From Marinobacter nauticus (GTDB taxonomy: Bacteria > Pseudomonadota > Gammaproteobacteria > Pseudomonadales > Oleiphilaceae), in contig NZ_RBJB01000002.1 in assembly GCF_003634635.1 (NCBI RefSeq), forward strand, positions 930,001-994,000: a DNA stretch of 64,000 nucleotides, given 5' to 3'. The notes beneath the pieces are model-generated. The model saw only the letters and a list, made by a program, of their open reading frames with translations. It ran no database searches and was not told where the DNA came from. Each line of letters starts with the position of its first letter. The stretch's first letter is position 1. Positions 56,614 through 64,000 of this stretch are shown piece after piece. The position numbers and the translations under genes were made by a program.

Positions 56614-57108
56614 TTATCTCTGGCGCAACACCACACCGTGGCTATTACCCTTGGCAGATGCCTTTTGCAACGCTTCCAGCGCCGCACGGCCCAGCTTGTG
56701 AGTCCAGAGCACAACGGCATGGCAGGTGCCTGCGCCCAGCGCCCGCTCAGCCAGCTCTTGTGCTGGGAATTCTGTCGTTGACCGCAACACCAGAATCTCA
56801 CTGGCCACAATGCCGTGCATTTTCTGCCACTTGGCCACCAGGGACTGGGGAGGATCAATCCACGCCAGCCAACGTTTCTCCTGGTTGAGTTGTGTGAGCA
56901 TTGGCAGCAGCAACTGGAAATTCTCCACCTGCTCCTCCGGAAGAATAATCTCGGTAACATTGCCACCGAAGCCAGACGCTGAACGTCGCTCCGAACCGGA
57001 CGCTGCTACCCTGGCCGCCGGTGCCCTTTGGCCAGAGGAAACCGCGCCAGCCGCAACAACAGCTGCAGGCTGAAATGCCATGTTCTGAGTGAAGCTCAAC
57101 TGTTCCAT
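56614..57108 (-). CDS. sulA: Cell-division inhibitor SulA
   Basis: This 164-residue protein has the SulA core (LLLPMLTQLNQEKRWLAWID; GTCHAVVLWTHKLGRAALEA) after a low-complexity Ala/Gly N terminus. It blocks FtsZ assembly during the SOS response. It lies 39 bases after the lexA stop with no LexA box of its own, so it is transcribed with lexA. Confidence 0.88.
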   Translation of the reverse strand: MEQLSFTQNMAFQPAAVVAAGAVSSGQRAPAARVAASGSERRSASGFGGNVTEIILPEEQVENFQLLLPMLTQLNQEKRWLAWIDPPQSLVAKWQKMHGIVASEILVLRSTTEFPAQELAERALGAGTCHAVVLWTHKLGRAALEALQKASAKGNSHGVVLRQR

Positions 57109-57147
57109 TACTCACCTACCTGCGCCATGCGCTGCCGAATACGGTAT

Positions 57148-57756
57148 TCAGTGAAGATCGGAGCGGCGGATAACGCCTACGCCGAGACCTTCAATAAACA
57201 ATTCCTGCTCCGCAAGATCGACCTCAATGGGAGCAAACTCCTCATTCTCTGCAATCAGCCAGACCTTGTTGCCTTCCCTGCGGAAACGCTTGACGGTGAC
57301 CTCCTCTCCGACACGAGCGACAACGATCTGACCGTTATGGACATCCTGGGTACTGTGCACCGCCAGTAAGTCACCATCCAGAATCCCGATGTCTTTCATG
57401 CTCATCCCCCGTACCCGCAAAAGGTAATCTGCTGAAGGAGAGAAGAAGCCCGGCTGCAGCGTGCAGTGATCTTCAATATGTTCCTGCGCCAGAATCGGGC
57501 TACCGGCGGCAACCTGCCCGATGACAGGGAGGCCCAGATCTTCTTCGGCCTCCGGCAGGCGAATGCCCCGGCTGGCTCCCGGGACCATCTCGATGGCGCC
57601 TTTCCTTGCCAGAGCCCTCAGATGTTCTTCCGCCGCGTTGGCGGAACGGAATCCCAGCTCTGCGGCAATTTCAGCCCTGGTGGGCGGGTAGCCGGTTTCA
57701 TCCACGTAACGTCGGATAATGTCCAGCACCTGGGATTGTCTTGCAGTCAGTTTCAT
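57148..57756 (-). CDS. lexA: SOS repressor LexA
   Basis: This 202-residue protein has an N-terminal winged helix ([20 protein letters not shown]) and a C-terminal S24 domain. The cleavage site is Ala84-Gly85 (QVAAGSPI), and the catalytic pair is Ser119 (RVRGMSMKD) and Lys156 (EEVTVKRF), in the same numbering as E. coli LexA. LexA boxes lie directly upstream. Confidence 0.97.
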   Translation of the reverse strand: MKLTARQSQVLDIIRRYVDETGYPPTRAEIAAELGFRSANAAEEHLRALARKGAIEMVPGASRGIRLPEAEEDLGLPVIGQVAAGSPILAQEHIEDHCTLQPGFFSPSADYLLRVRGMSMKDIGILDGDLLAVHSTQDVHNGQIVVARVGEEVTVKRFRREGNKVWLIAENEEFAPIEVDLAEQELFIEGLGVGVIRRSDLH

Positions 57757-57780
57757 CAGTCGGGCTCCGGAATTTCGATC

Positions 57781-57796
57781 CTGTTTTTTTATACAG
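57781..57796 (-). promoter_or_regulatory. LexA-binding site (SOS box 1) of lexA-sulA
   Basis: The minus strand reads CTGTATAAAAAAACAG, matching CTGT-N8-ACAG with an AT-rich middle. It lies 25 bases before the lexA ATG and gives autoregulation. Confidence 0.88.
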
Positions 57797-57798
57797 TG

Positions 57799-57814
57799 AA
57801 CTGACTATATACAG
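57799..57814 (-). promoter_or_regulatory. Second, imperfect LexA box
   Basis: The minus strand reads CTGTATATAGTCAGTT. The first half is perfect and the second half lacks ACAG at the right spacing. Two tandem boxes before lexA is the E. coli arrangement. Confidence 0.55.
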
Positions 57815-57925
57815 TGTTTTATCCAGTGTAAAGCCCTCTCCGTTTCGTTTCCTTCCTGTAACGGGCGACCAACAGCCTGTATGTTATGGTGACGCAAACC
57901 AGACACAGGGAAGCCACACACAACC

Positions 57926-58927
57926 ATGACCGTACACGACCGCTGCAAGATGCCGGAACAAACGACAAACCGGGACGGCCAAGAACGAAAAGTCGGGGTT
58001 GAGATTGAACTGTCCGGCCTGACCTACGAGGCCCTGGTCCAGCATGCTGCCCGACTGCTTGGGGGAGAGCCTGAGCTGACATCCCGTTATGTCACCCGAC
58101 TGGATACGGACGCCGGGGCTTTCACCATTGAGCTGGACTCTGATCCTATCAAAGACCTGGATCTTGCCGACGAGCGGCTCCCGGAATCCATTCGGGAACT
58201 CGGCAACCACGCCATGGACGTCATTGATTTTGCCGCCGAGAAGATTGTGCCATTAGAGATTGTGGGACCACCGCTCGCAATGTCGGCTCTGGGCATGATC
58301 GAGAATCTGGTAGACGAGCTGCGAGACCTTGGTGCTGAAGGCAGCCGGGAGGCCATCTACTTTGCGTTCGGGCTTCAACTTAACCCGGAACTGCCCGATC
58401 TTGAACCCGAGACCCTGGTACGTTATCTGCAGGCGTTCGCACTGCTGTATGACTGGCTCAAGTCCCGGCATCAGCTGGATATCAGCCGGAAGTTCACCAC
58501 CTACATCGAGCCCTGGAGCAGCCGCTACACAGACAAGCTGATGGCGGACGATTACCGTCCTGACCTGGACACACTGATGAGGGACTATCTGCACTACAAC
58601 CCTACCCGGAACAGGGCATTGGATCTTCTGCCACTGTTCGCTCATCTGAACGAATCGCTGTTGTCCGAATACGTTCAGGACCCCAGGATCAAAAGTCGTC
58701 CTACTCTGCACTACCGGCTGCCGGATTGTGATATCGACAATCCCAATTGGCACTTCTCCACAGTCTGGAACGATTGGGTAGTGCTGGAGCAGCTTGCCAA
58801 CAACCGTCAGGATCTTGATGCCCTGCGGGGCGAATTCCACGAATCCCGGAAGTTCAGCTTCCGCAATCTCACCCGCTCCTGGCGTGAGACCACCGATGAA
58901 TGGCTGCATCAGCACGGTTATGTCTGA
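57926..58927 (+). CDS. Amidoligase family protein
   Basis: This 333-residue protein has the amidoligase opening VGVEIELSGLT, then ELDSDPIKDLDLADERLPE, a helical ALLYDWLKSRHQLDIS region and FSTVWNDWVVLEQLANNRQD. This is the glutamine-synthetase-like amidoligase fold, which makes amide bonds with ATP. The ATG at 57926 is used; ATG 57950 is also possible. It overlaps the next gene (TATGTCTGA), so the pair is coupled. Substrates are unknown. Confidence 0.82.
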   Translation: MTVHDRCKMPEQTTNRDGQERKVGVEIELSGLTYEALVQHAARLLGGEPELTSRYVTRLDTDAGAFTIELDSDPIKDLDLADERLPESIRELGNHAMDVIDFAAEKIVPLEIVGPPLAMSALGMIENLVDELRDLGAEGSREAIYFAFGLQLNPELPDLEPETLVRYLQAFALLYDWLKSRHQLDISRKFTTYIEPWSSRYTDKLMADDYRPDLDTLMRDYLHYNPTRNRALDLLPLFAHLNESLLSEYVQDPRIKSRPTLHYRLPDCDIDNPNWHFSTVWNDWVVLEQLANNRQDLDALRGEFHESRKFSFRNLTRSWRETTDEWLHQHGYV

Positions 58928-59657
58928 CTGGGAAAGCGAAACGGACATCCCCGGCCTCACCATCGGCATCAGTGGCCCGGCCCGGCGAAGTATGGCCCAT
59001 CGGCTGATCAGTCTGGGCCTGCGCCTGCATGGCGCCAGAACACACTACATCCGCCCGGGCGACCGAACCAACGTCGAACTACTGGACGGGCTGGTACTCT
59101 CGGGCGGCACCCACGTGCATCCGTGCCGCTATGGTCAACAACCCCAGGTGACGGCCAGGTATGACCTGAAACGGGATGCAACCGACACCGAGCTTCTCCG
59201 CCAGGCGGAGGCGATTAACATTCCGGTGCTGGGTATCTGCCGCGGTGCACAGTTTATCAACGTCTTTCACGGCGGGTCCCTGTGCCAGAACGTTACCCCG
59301 TTGCGGGTACATACCCGACATCGACCTTTGTTATTACCCCTCCAAACGGTTCGCCTGGTCCGGGACAGCCGTCTGGGAGGCCTGATGTACAGCCACGTGA
59401 TTGGCGCCAACCGCATTCACAGCCAGGCCATCAAGCGCCTTGGACAGAATCTCAGAGTGACGGCCGTGGACAACGACCTGTTTGTGCAGGCCATCGAAAA
59501 CACCGGCCGACAATGGTTGATGGGAGTGCAATGGCACCCCGAATACCTGCTTTACCACACCGGGCACCGTCGCATCTTCAGCCACTTTGTGCACGCCGCC
59601 CGGGCCCGGAAACTGGAACGACTGGATAACCGGGAAGGCCCGGAGTTCCACTCATAA
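58920..59657 (+). CDS. Class I glutamine amidotransferase-like protein (peptidase C26)
   Basis: This 245-residue protein is PuuD-like: nucleophile Cys107 in LGICRGAQFINV, His206 and Glu208 in GVQWHPEY, and the oxyanion region SGGTHVHPCRYG. The full triad is present, so it is probably an active amidase or gamma-glutamyl hydrolase. The ATG at 58920 overlaps the amidoligase stop. It is likely to supply or remove amide nitrogen in the amidoligase pathway; that pairing is inference. Confidence 0.85.
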   Translation: MSDWESETDIPGLTIGISGPARRSMAHRLISLGLRLHGARTHYIRPGDRTNVELLDGLVLSGGTHVHPCRYGQQPQVTARYDLKRDATDTELLRQAEAINIPVLGICRGAQFINVFHGGSLCQNVTPLRVHTRHRPLLLPLQTVRLVRDSRLGGLMYSHVIGANRIHSQAIKRLGQNLRVTAVDNDLFVQAIENTGRQWLMGVQWHPEYLLYHTGHRRIFSHFVHAARARKLERLDNREGPEFHS

Positions 59658-59668
59658 GGAGAATGACC

Positions 59669-60352
59669 ATGATCAAACGTCGACTGCCACTTGCGCTCGC
59701 CGCCGCCGTCACCGTAATACCCGCGGCAGCCAGTGCCGGAGAAGTGAGCCTGAATGGAGAGGGTATTGTTCGTTACGAACCAGACAGCGCCAGACTGCAG
59801 TTCTCAGTCACGGCCGAGCACCCGGATGCCGCAAAGGCCTCTGAACAGGTGTCCGACACCATGGACGAATGGCGCCAGGCCATTGCGGCCTATCGTAATG
59901 AGCTGGACGACTATTCTGATGCCGATCTCAGTGTTTACACTCGCATGCTTCCTGTACGGGAACAAGGCCAGGATCCCAAGCGAGTATCGGTGGCAAGCCA
60001 GACCGTCAGCTTCTCGATCAACGATCTGGATCTGCTGAATCCGTTGATTGGTGAAGCCAACAAGCTGGGGCTGCAATATCATCTTGGCAGCCACCAGTTT
60101 TTCCACTCAGACGAGCAGGGGCTGGAACGCGAGGCTCTGGCAAGGGCCATCGCCGATGCCAGAAGCCGCTGCGAGTTTGTCGCCAAGCAACTCGAGCAAC
60201 GTTGTGGCGAAGTGGTCAGTCTGAATGTGAACGGCGGCCATCGTCCGGTACCGATGATGCAAGCGGAATCGAAAATGGTCGGTGACGCCGTTTCAAGCGT
60301 GGGCCCCAGGGAAATCCAGGCCACCGTCAGCGCCACCTTCGAGCTGGACTGA
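59669..60352 (+). CDS. SIMPL (DUF541) domain periplasmic protein
   Basis: This 227-residue protein has a signal peptide (RRLPLALAAAVTVIPAAASA) and the SIMPL pattern (EVSLNGEGIVRYEPDSARLQ; ALARAIADARSRCEFVAKQL). The ATG at 59669 has AAGGAG 7 bases upstream; an ATG at 59663 is too close to it. It follows the amidotransferase by 11 bases and closes the operon. SIMPL proteins have no settled function. Confidence 0.85.
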   Translation: MIKRRLPLALAAAVTVIPAAASAGEVSLNGEGIVRYEPDSARLQFSVTAEHPDAAKASEQVSDTMDEWRQAIAAYRNELDDYSDADLSVYTRMLPVREQGQDPKRVSVASQTVSFSINDLDLLNPLIGEANKLGLQYHLGSHQFFHSDEQGLEREALARAIADARSRCEFVAKQLEQRCGEVVSLNVNGGHRPVPMMQAESKMVGDAVSSVGPREIQATVSATFELD

Positions 60353-60361
60353 CCTGGCCAC

Positions 60362-63300
60362 TCAGAAGTTCCGTGTATAGAAAATATCCAGTGAGGCCGC
60401 CAGACCACTGGCGGCCTCCAGATAGAAGTAGCGGCCCAAATCGTAGCGCAGGGCTACCGTGGTAATGGGTTCAAATATGCCAACACCATAACGGAGGCTT
60501 AGTTCGTCTGTGATATAGCCGCTCGCCACCACGGACGCCTGCTCCCCTGAACCCTCCGCCTCCAATGTCAGGTTACGGATACCCAGCTCGTTTCCAATAC
60601 CTTGTGTGATCTTGCTGGCCTGGGTAAGACCCAGTGACAACGCAGCCCGGCTCATCTGCCCCTCATCCCCCTGGCCCCGGGGCGGACGGCCAAGAATAAC
60701 GTACGACAAGGCATCACTCTGCGGCATCGACGGTTCCGAGAACACTTCCGTTTCCGGCTCATCCACCGGGCCGGACAACCGGATCCCGGCGACCACCGTA
60801 TCAACTTCACGGACTGCCTCAATGTCCAAATACGGTCGGGTCAGCGCACCTACAAAGAGAATCCGTGCCCGGCGCAGGTCCAGTTCCTGGCCAAAGGCTT
60901 CATAGCGACCATTCACTAACTGCAGCGCACCCCGCGTATCCATGTTGTTGCCAATGCGCAACGTGCCTTCGAGGTTGCCGGTGACACCAAACGCGGCAAA
61001 CGACACCTCATCCTCACCGACCACCACAGTCACATCCATCAGCATCGACCGAATGGCAGGTTCTTCCCGTTCGACACCCACGATGACTTCATCCTCGGAA
61101 ACCGATACCGCCGATGGGGGGACGCTCTGGACTTCGATTTCGCCTCTGGGCACCTCAACGCGGCCGGAGACCGACAGCTCTCCAGATTTGAAGGCAATAT
61201 CCAGATCCGGCGCCACCTCCAACCGGGCATAAGGTTCCAGCGTCACCGGCAGCCGTTCGCCTTTCAGGTTGATCGCGACTTGCGGCGACTGTGCCCACTC
61301 CAAGCTCCCGGAGACCTGGCCCTTACTGCGATCATTGCTTTTCCAGCGCCCGCTGATATCGGCCGACTGCCCCCTAAACTCAAGCACTACAAGCAATTCC
61401 TCCAGTGGCAGGGGAAGGCCAGGATCAAACACTCGCCCTTCACTAAGCACCAGCTCGCCGGTGACGTCAGGCTTCATCAAGGGACCGTTCAAACGACCAC
61501 TGCCATTAACCCGCCCCTGAATGTCTTCAATACCGGTAAATGCCGAGAGGAAGGCAAGATTAAGGGCCTGGAGCCGGAATTCACCATCAACCGTGCGGTC
61601 ACTGGCCAGAGGATCCACAGCAAGATCCAGGTCAAACTGGCCAAGTTCCGGGCCGCTGAAATCCAGGCTGACATTGGCCTCATCCGGTTTAAGATTAGCC
61701 TCAACCACTAGCTGGTCATGAGTGATGGGCTGCCAGTCGTCCAGCACCAGAACCCCGAACTCGCCGGCGCCGGCATCAATCCGGATAGTGCCATCAGGAC
61801 CCGCATCCGTGAGAGTTACGGCAATGTCGGCGTCTATAGTCGATTGCCACCGAAAAGTCTCTGGAAACAACGGTGCCAAAGCACTGGCCGGGAAACCTCG
61901 CACTTCATAAGCAATGCGGGAGTCTGGCCACAGTCTCTGGTCAGCCGCACAGACCGAGCTTTGCTGCCAGCGCCAGCAGTGACTGCCAAGTTCAAGAGCC
62001 CCGGCCACGTAGGTGAGATCCGCTCTCGTATCCAGCTGCCAGATCTGCCCTGGCTCTGGTACGGAAATCCGGCCCCGGGTCAGCTGTCCGCGCCAACCCG
62101 GTAGTTTCTCTCCCAGCCCGCCCGCGAATTCCAGCTCAACCGAAGCTTCAGGATGATCGACTTGCAAAGCCAGGGTGTGGCGCTCCCGGGTGCCGCTGAG
62201 GGACGCTACAACCTTGTCGAGTTCCTGGCCAGCGAGACGCAGCTCAGTGCCCGACAGATCAAGGTCCAGCACCCCGTCACTATCAAGTCCCGCCTCAAGC
62301 TGCGCCTCGGTAACCAGGAATTGATCCTGCCAGGCCAGATTGCCCGCCGTCAGTGAGAGCTCAGCTTCCGGAGCTTCCGGCGAGCCAGCCAGCCGAAGCC
62401 GTCCGGCAGCCTCCCCACCCAGACCAGCCAACAGTTGTTGCGGTGCGGCAAGATCAAAGCGCAGGTCGCCCGCCAGAGATTCGCCATACCGTCCACTGCC
62501 CTCAAGCCGGTTATCCCCGACGGACAGGTTGAATTTTTGCACAACCCAGTCTCGCCCCTGGGTGGACAAGGTTCCTTTTGCCTGTGCCGGCTGCTGCCGC
62601 CATTGGCCGCTGAGATCCAGATCTGCGAATAATTCGGGCAGCGCCCCCTCCCGCAACTGGCCTCGGGTAGCCGCCGTTCCATTCAAACGCGCTTCCAGTT
62701 GCGGCACCCAAAAGCCCGGATTGAATCGATCGAGCTCAAACTGCGCCTCCCAGCTCAGCGGCCCGGAAAACACCAGTTCTGCCTGTCCGGAAAGCGCGCC
62801 GGCACCGGTGGTCATGTCCAGCTGGCTAAGGCTCACCGATTGCAGATCCCCTATCAGCCGGGATGTCAGTTCGGCTTCACCCAGGGGCCCCGCCACTGAA
62901 GCATCCAGCGCTGCCTGATAACGACCATTACCATACTGAACCTGGCCATCCAGACGTTTCAGCACAACCGGTGGCGGCTCCAGGCCCGGAATCAGGCCGT
63001 ACCAGGGAAACTCCTCCAGGGTTATGTCTGCGCTGGCATCAATACCGTCACGCCAGGATACCTTGCCGTTCGCACCGAAGCGGCCATCGGAATTGCCCTC
63101 CCGATCCCGCGCGATCATCGTAACCTCGACGCCGGAAGCGCCTTGGAGGGTCACCAGACCCTGAACTGACGCCTCCACTGGCCCGGTGGACGCCGGGAGC
63201 ATCGCCCGGGTTCGGGTATCGAAGCCCCGAGCCAGGCTACCATCGAGTTCCAGCCGCCATTGGCCCAGCGTCAGGGTTTCAGGCACGGCGCTGTGCGGCC

Positions 63301-64000
63301 GAAATTCCGGCGACTGAAGCTTCAGGGTAGCCGGCAGATCGACATCAAGCGGATCCAATTCCCCCTCAAGGCGGGCATCGAGGTAGCCGCTGCTGGCGCC
63401 TGCCAAACGAAGATCCCGGGCGCTGCCGGACAGATCCAGGGCAATCTGCCAGTCGTCTCCGCTCGGTGGTGGCAAGGTCACGTTGACTGAAAGAGTCAAT
63501 GGCCAGTCCCGACGCATCTCGGCTCGGCCATTGGCGGTCACCAGAATATCACCGCGTTCATACAGAAGGTGGTCAATGTTCAGGGTGGCACCCGACGCCC
63601 GGGCATCCAGCTCGACCCGATTCCAGACCAGGTTGTCATTTACCGTCAGTGCCCCGAGCCGGACTTCACGGATATTCACACCCAGGGGCAGATTGACTAA
63701 AGGCAACTGGATATCACCTCGTGGCTGATCAGCCTGGTCGGGGGATTCCTGCACAGTAACCGCGATACTGGCCGCCTTGAGCGTGTCCAGACATACCGTC
63801 AGCTCAAGAAGGCACGACGGTGACCAGTCAATTTCCGGTTCGCTCACCTGCACGCCAACACCATAGCCCTGCCAGACCAGGCCATCGGCCCGCCACTGCC
63901 CCAGCATCGAGCCCTCGGCAGCTTCCGTCCGCAGGCCTGGTACCTGTTCAATGACCCAGGCGGTTCCCGTCTCACTGCGCAGGGCCAGCAGAACTGCAAC
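60362..64000 (-). CDS. tamB: Translocation and assembly module protein TamB (5' end outside window)
   Basis: The frame continues past the ATG at 63907 to the right edge, with TamB-like residues (VIEQVPGLRTEAAEGS, then MLGQWRADGLVWQGYG), so the gene is cut at its N terminus. At least 1212 residues are present. The body is AsmA/TamB-like beta repeats, and the C-terminal DUF490 region includes MLMDVTVVVGEDEVSFAAFG and ends in F (FYTRNF). TamB carries lipid or supports outer-membrane assembly with TamA. It is convergent with the SIMPL gene. Confidence 0.92.
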   Translation of the reverse strand, partial: VAVLLALRSETGTAWVIEQVPGLRTEAAEGSMLGQWRADGLVWQGYGVGVQVSEPEIDWSPSCLLELTVCLDTLKAASIAVTVQESPDQADQPRGDIQLPLVNLPLGVNIREVRLGALTVNDNLVWNRVELDARASGATLNIDHLLYERGDILVTANGRAEMRRDWPLTLSVNVTLPPPSGDDWQIALDLSGSARDLRLAGASSGYLDARLEGELDPLDVDLPATLKLQSPEFRPHSAVPETLTLGQWRLELDGSLARGFDTRTRAMLPASTGPVEASVQGLVTLQGASGVEVTMIARDREGNSDGRFGANGKVSWRDGIDASADITLEEFPWYGLIPGLEPPPVVLKRLDGQVQYGNGRYQAALDASVAGPLGEAELTSRLIGDLQSVSLSQLDMTTGAGALSGQAELVFSGPLSWEAQFELDRFNPGFWVPQLEARLNGTAATRGQLREGALPELFADLDLSGQWRQQPAQAKGTLSTQGRDWVVQKFNLSVGDNRLEGSGRYGESLAGDLRFDLAAPQQLLAGLGGEAAGRLRLAGSPEAPEAELSLTAGNLAWQDQFLVTEAQLEAGLDSDGVLDLDLSGTELRLAGQELDKVVASLSGTRERHTLALQVDHPEASVELEFAGGLGEKLPGWRGQLTRGRISVPEPGQIWQLDTRADLTYVAGALELGSHCWRWQQSSVCAADQRLWPDSRIAYEVRGFPASALAPLFPETFRWQSTIDADIAVTLTDAGPDGTIRIDAGAGEFGVLVLDDWQPITHDQLVVEANLKPDEANVSLDFSGPELGQFDLDLAVDPLASDRTVDGEFRLQALNLAFLSAFTGIEDIQGRVNGSGRLNGPLMKPDVTGELVLSEGRVFDPGLPLPLEELLVVLEFRGQSADISGRWKSNDRSKGQVSGSLEWAQSPQVAINLKGERLPVTLEPYARLEVAPDLDIAFKSGELSVSGRVEVPRGEIEVQSVPPSAVSVSEDEVIVGVEREEPAIRSMLMDVTVVVGEDEVSFAAFGVTGNLEGTLRIGNNMDTRGALQLVNGRYEAFGQELDLRRARILFVGALTRPYLDIEAVREVDTVVAGIRLSGPVDEPETEVFSEPSMPQSDALSYVILGRPPRGQGDEGQMSRAALSLGLTQASKITQGIGNELGIRNLTLEAEGSGEQASVVASGYITDELSLRYGVGIFEPITTVALRYDLGRYFYLEAASGLAASLDIFYTRNF
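60393..60418. repeat. Perfect 11-bp hairpin in the tamB 3' end
   Basis: GAGGCCGCCAG (60393-60403) pairs with CTGGCGGCCTC (60408-60418) over a 4-base loop, 40 bases after the SIMPL stop and inside the last codons of tamB. It could slow or end plus-strand transcripts, but it has no T run. Confidence 0.5.

Noticed and set aside
57109-57147. A separate LexA box for sulA.
   Set aside because: No CTG-N10-CAG element with an AT-rich centre occurs between lexA and sulA; transcription with lexA is simpler.

Overview
The window is a gene-dense, GC-rich stretch of chromosome from a polarly flagellated gammaproteobacterium. Gene order and protein character fit a Marinobacter-like relative of Pseudomonas: a FlhF/FlhG/FleQ/FleSR hierarchy, MotCD stators, ParC/ParP, an HptB-HsbR-HsbA switch and a complete ccmABCDEFGHI operon. 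That placement is inference from gene content, since no rRNA is present. I saw no tRNA, rRNA, CRISPR array, insertion sequence or prophage. No gene-free stretch exceeds 300 bases.

Layout. (1) 1-4883, plus strand: the end of an aerotolerance-type Bat operon (DUF4381, BatA, a BatB/BatC fusion, BatD), closed by a bidirectional terminator. (2) 4929-12170, minus strand: the cytochrome c maturation operon ccmA to ccmI. (3) 12331-14012, plus strand: a FliK-like gene coupled to a stand-alone FlhB C-terminal domain. (4) 13992-17371, minus strand: a MoxR-type AAA ATPase and an unusual methyltransferase-MshEN-GspE fusion, lying where the chemotaxis operon would otherwise end. (5) 17398-31647, minus strand: chemotaxis, stator and flagellar-placement genes (flhA, flhF, flhG, fliA, cheY, cheZ, cheA, cheB, motC, motD, parC, parP, cheW, DUF2802). 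(6) 31871-33768, plus strand: upp-uraA for uracil salvage, set between flhA and flhB. (7) 33821-49125, minus strand: the export and basal-body genes fliEFGHIJ, hsbA-hsbR-hptB, fliK, fliLMNOPQR and flhB. (8) 49381-54147, minus strand: fleSR, fleQ and a FliT-like gene, followed upstream by a DUF1329 gene where flagellin/cap genes sit in Pseudomonas. (9) 55806-60352: DUF6586 and a small protein, convergent with lexA-sulA, then an amidoligase / class I amidotransferase / SIMPL operon. (10) 60362-64000, minus strand: tamB, running off the right edge.

How it works together. FleQ (with the c-di-GMP LFRS motif) and sigma-54 should drive fleSR, fliE, fliL, fliK and flhA. I found a GG-N10-GC element 60-86 bases upstream of each of these five starts. 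FleR would then drive later genes and FliA the final class. FlhF and FlhG set polar number and place, ParC/ParP hold the CheA/CheW arrays at the pole, and HptB-HsbR-HsbA can link multisensor kinases to FlgM/FliA.

Most interesting points. CheA has three (perhaps four) acidic repeats that resemble the CheY-binding peptides of FliM and CheZ and occupy the place of the P2 domain. The methyltransferase-GspE fusion with its partner AAA ATPase is an orphan machine of unknown function. The amidoligase-amidotransferase-SIMPL operon looks like an uncharacterised peptide or small-molecule amidation pathway.
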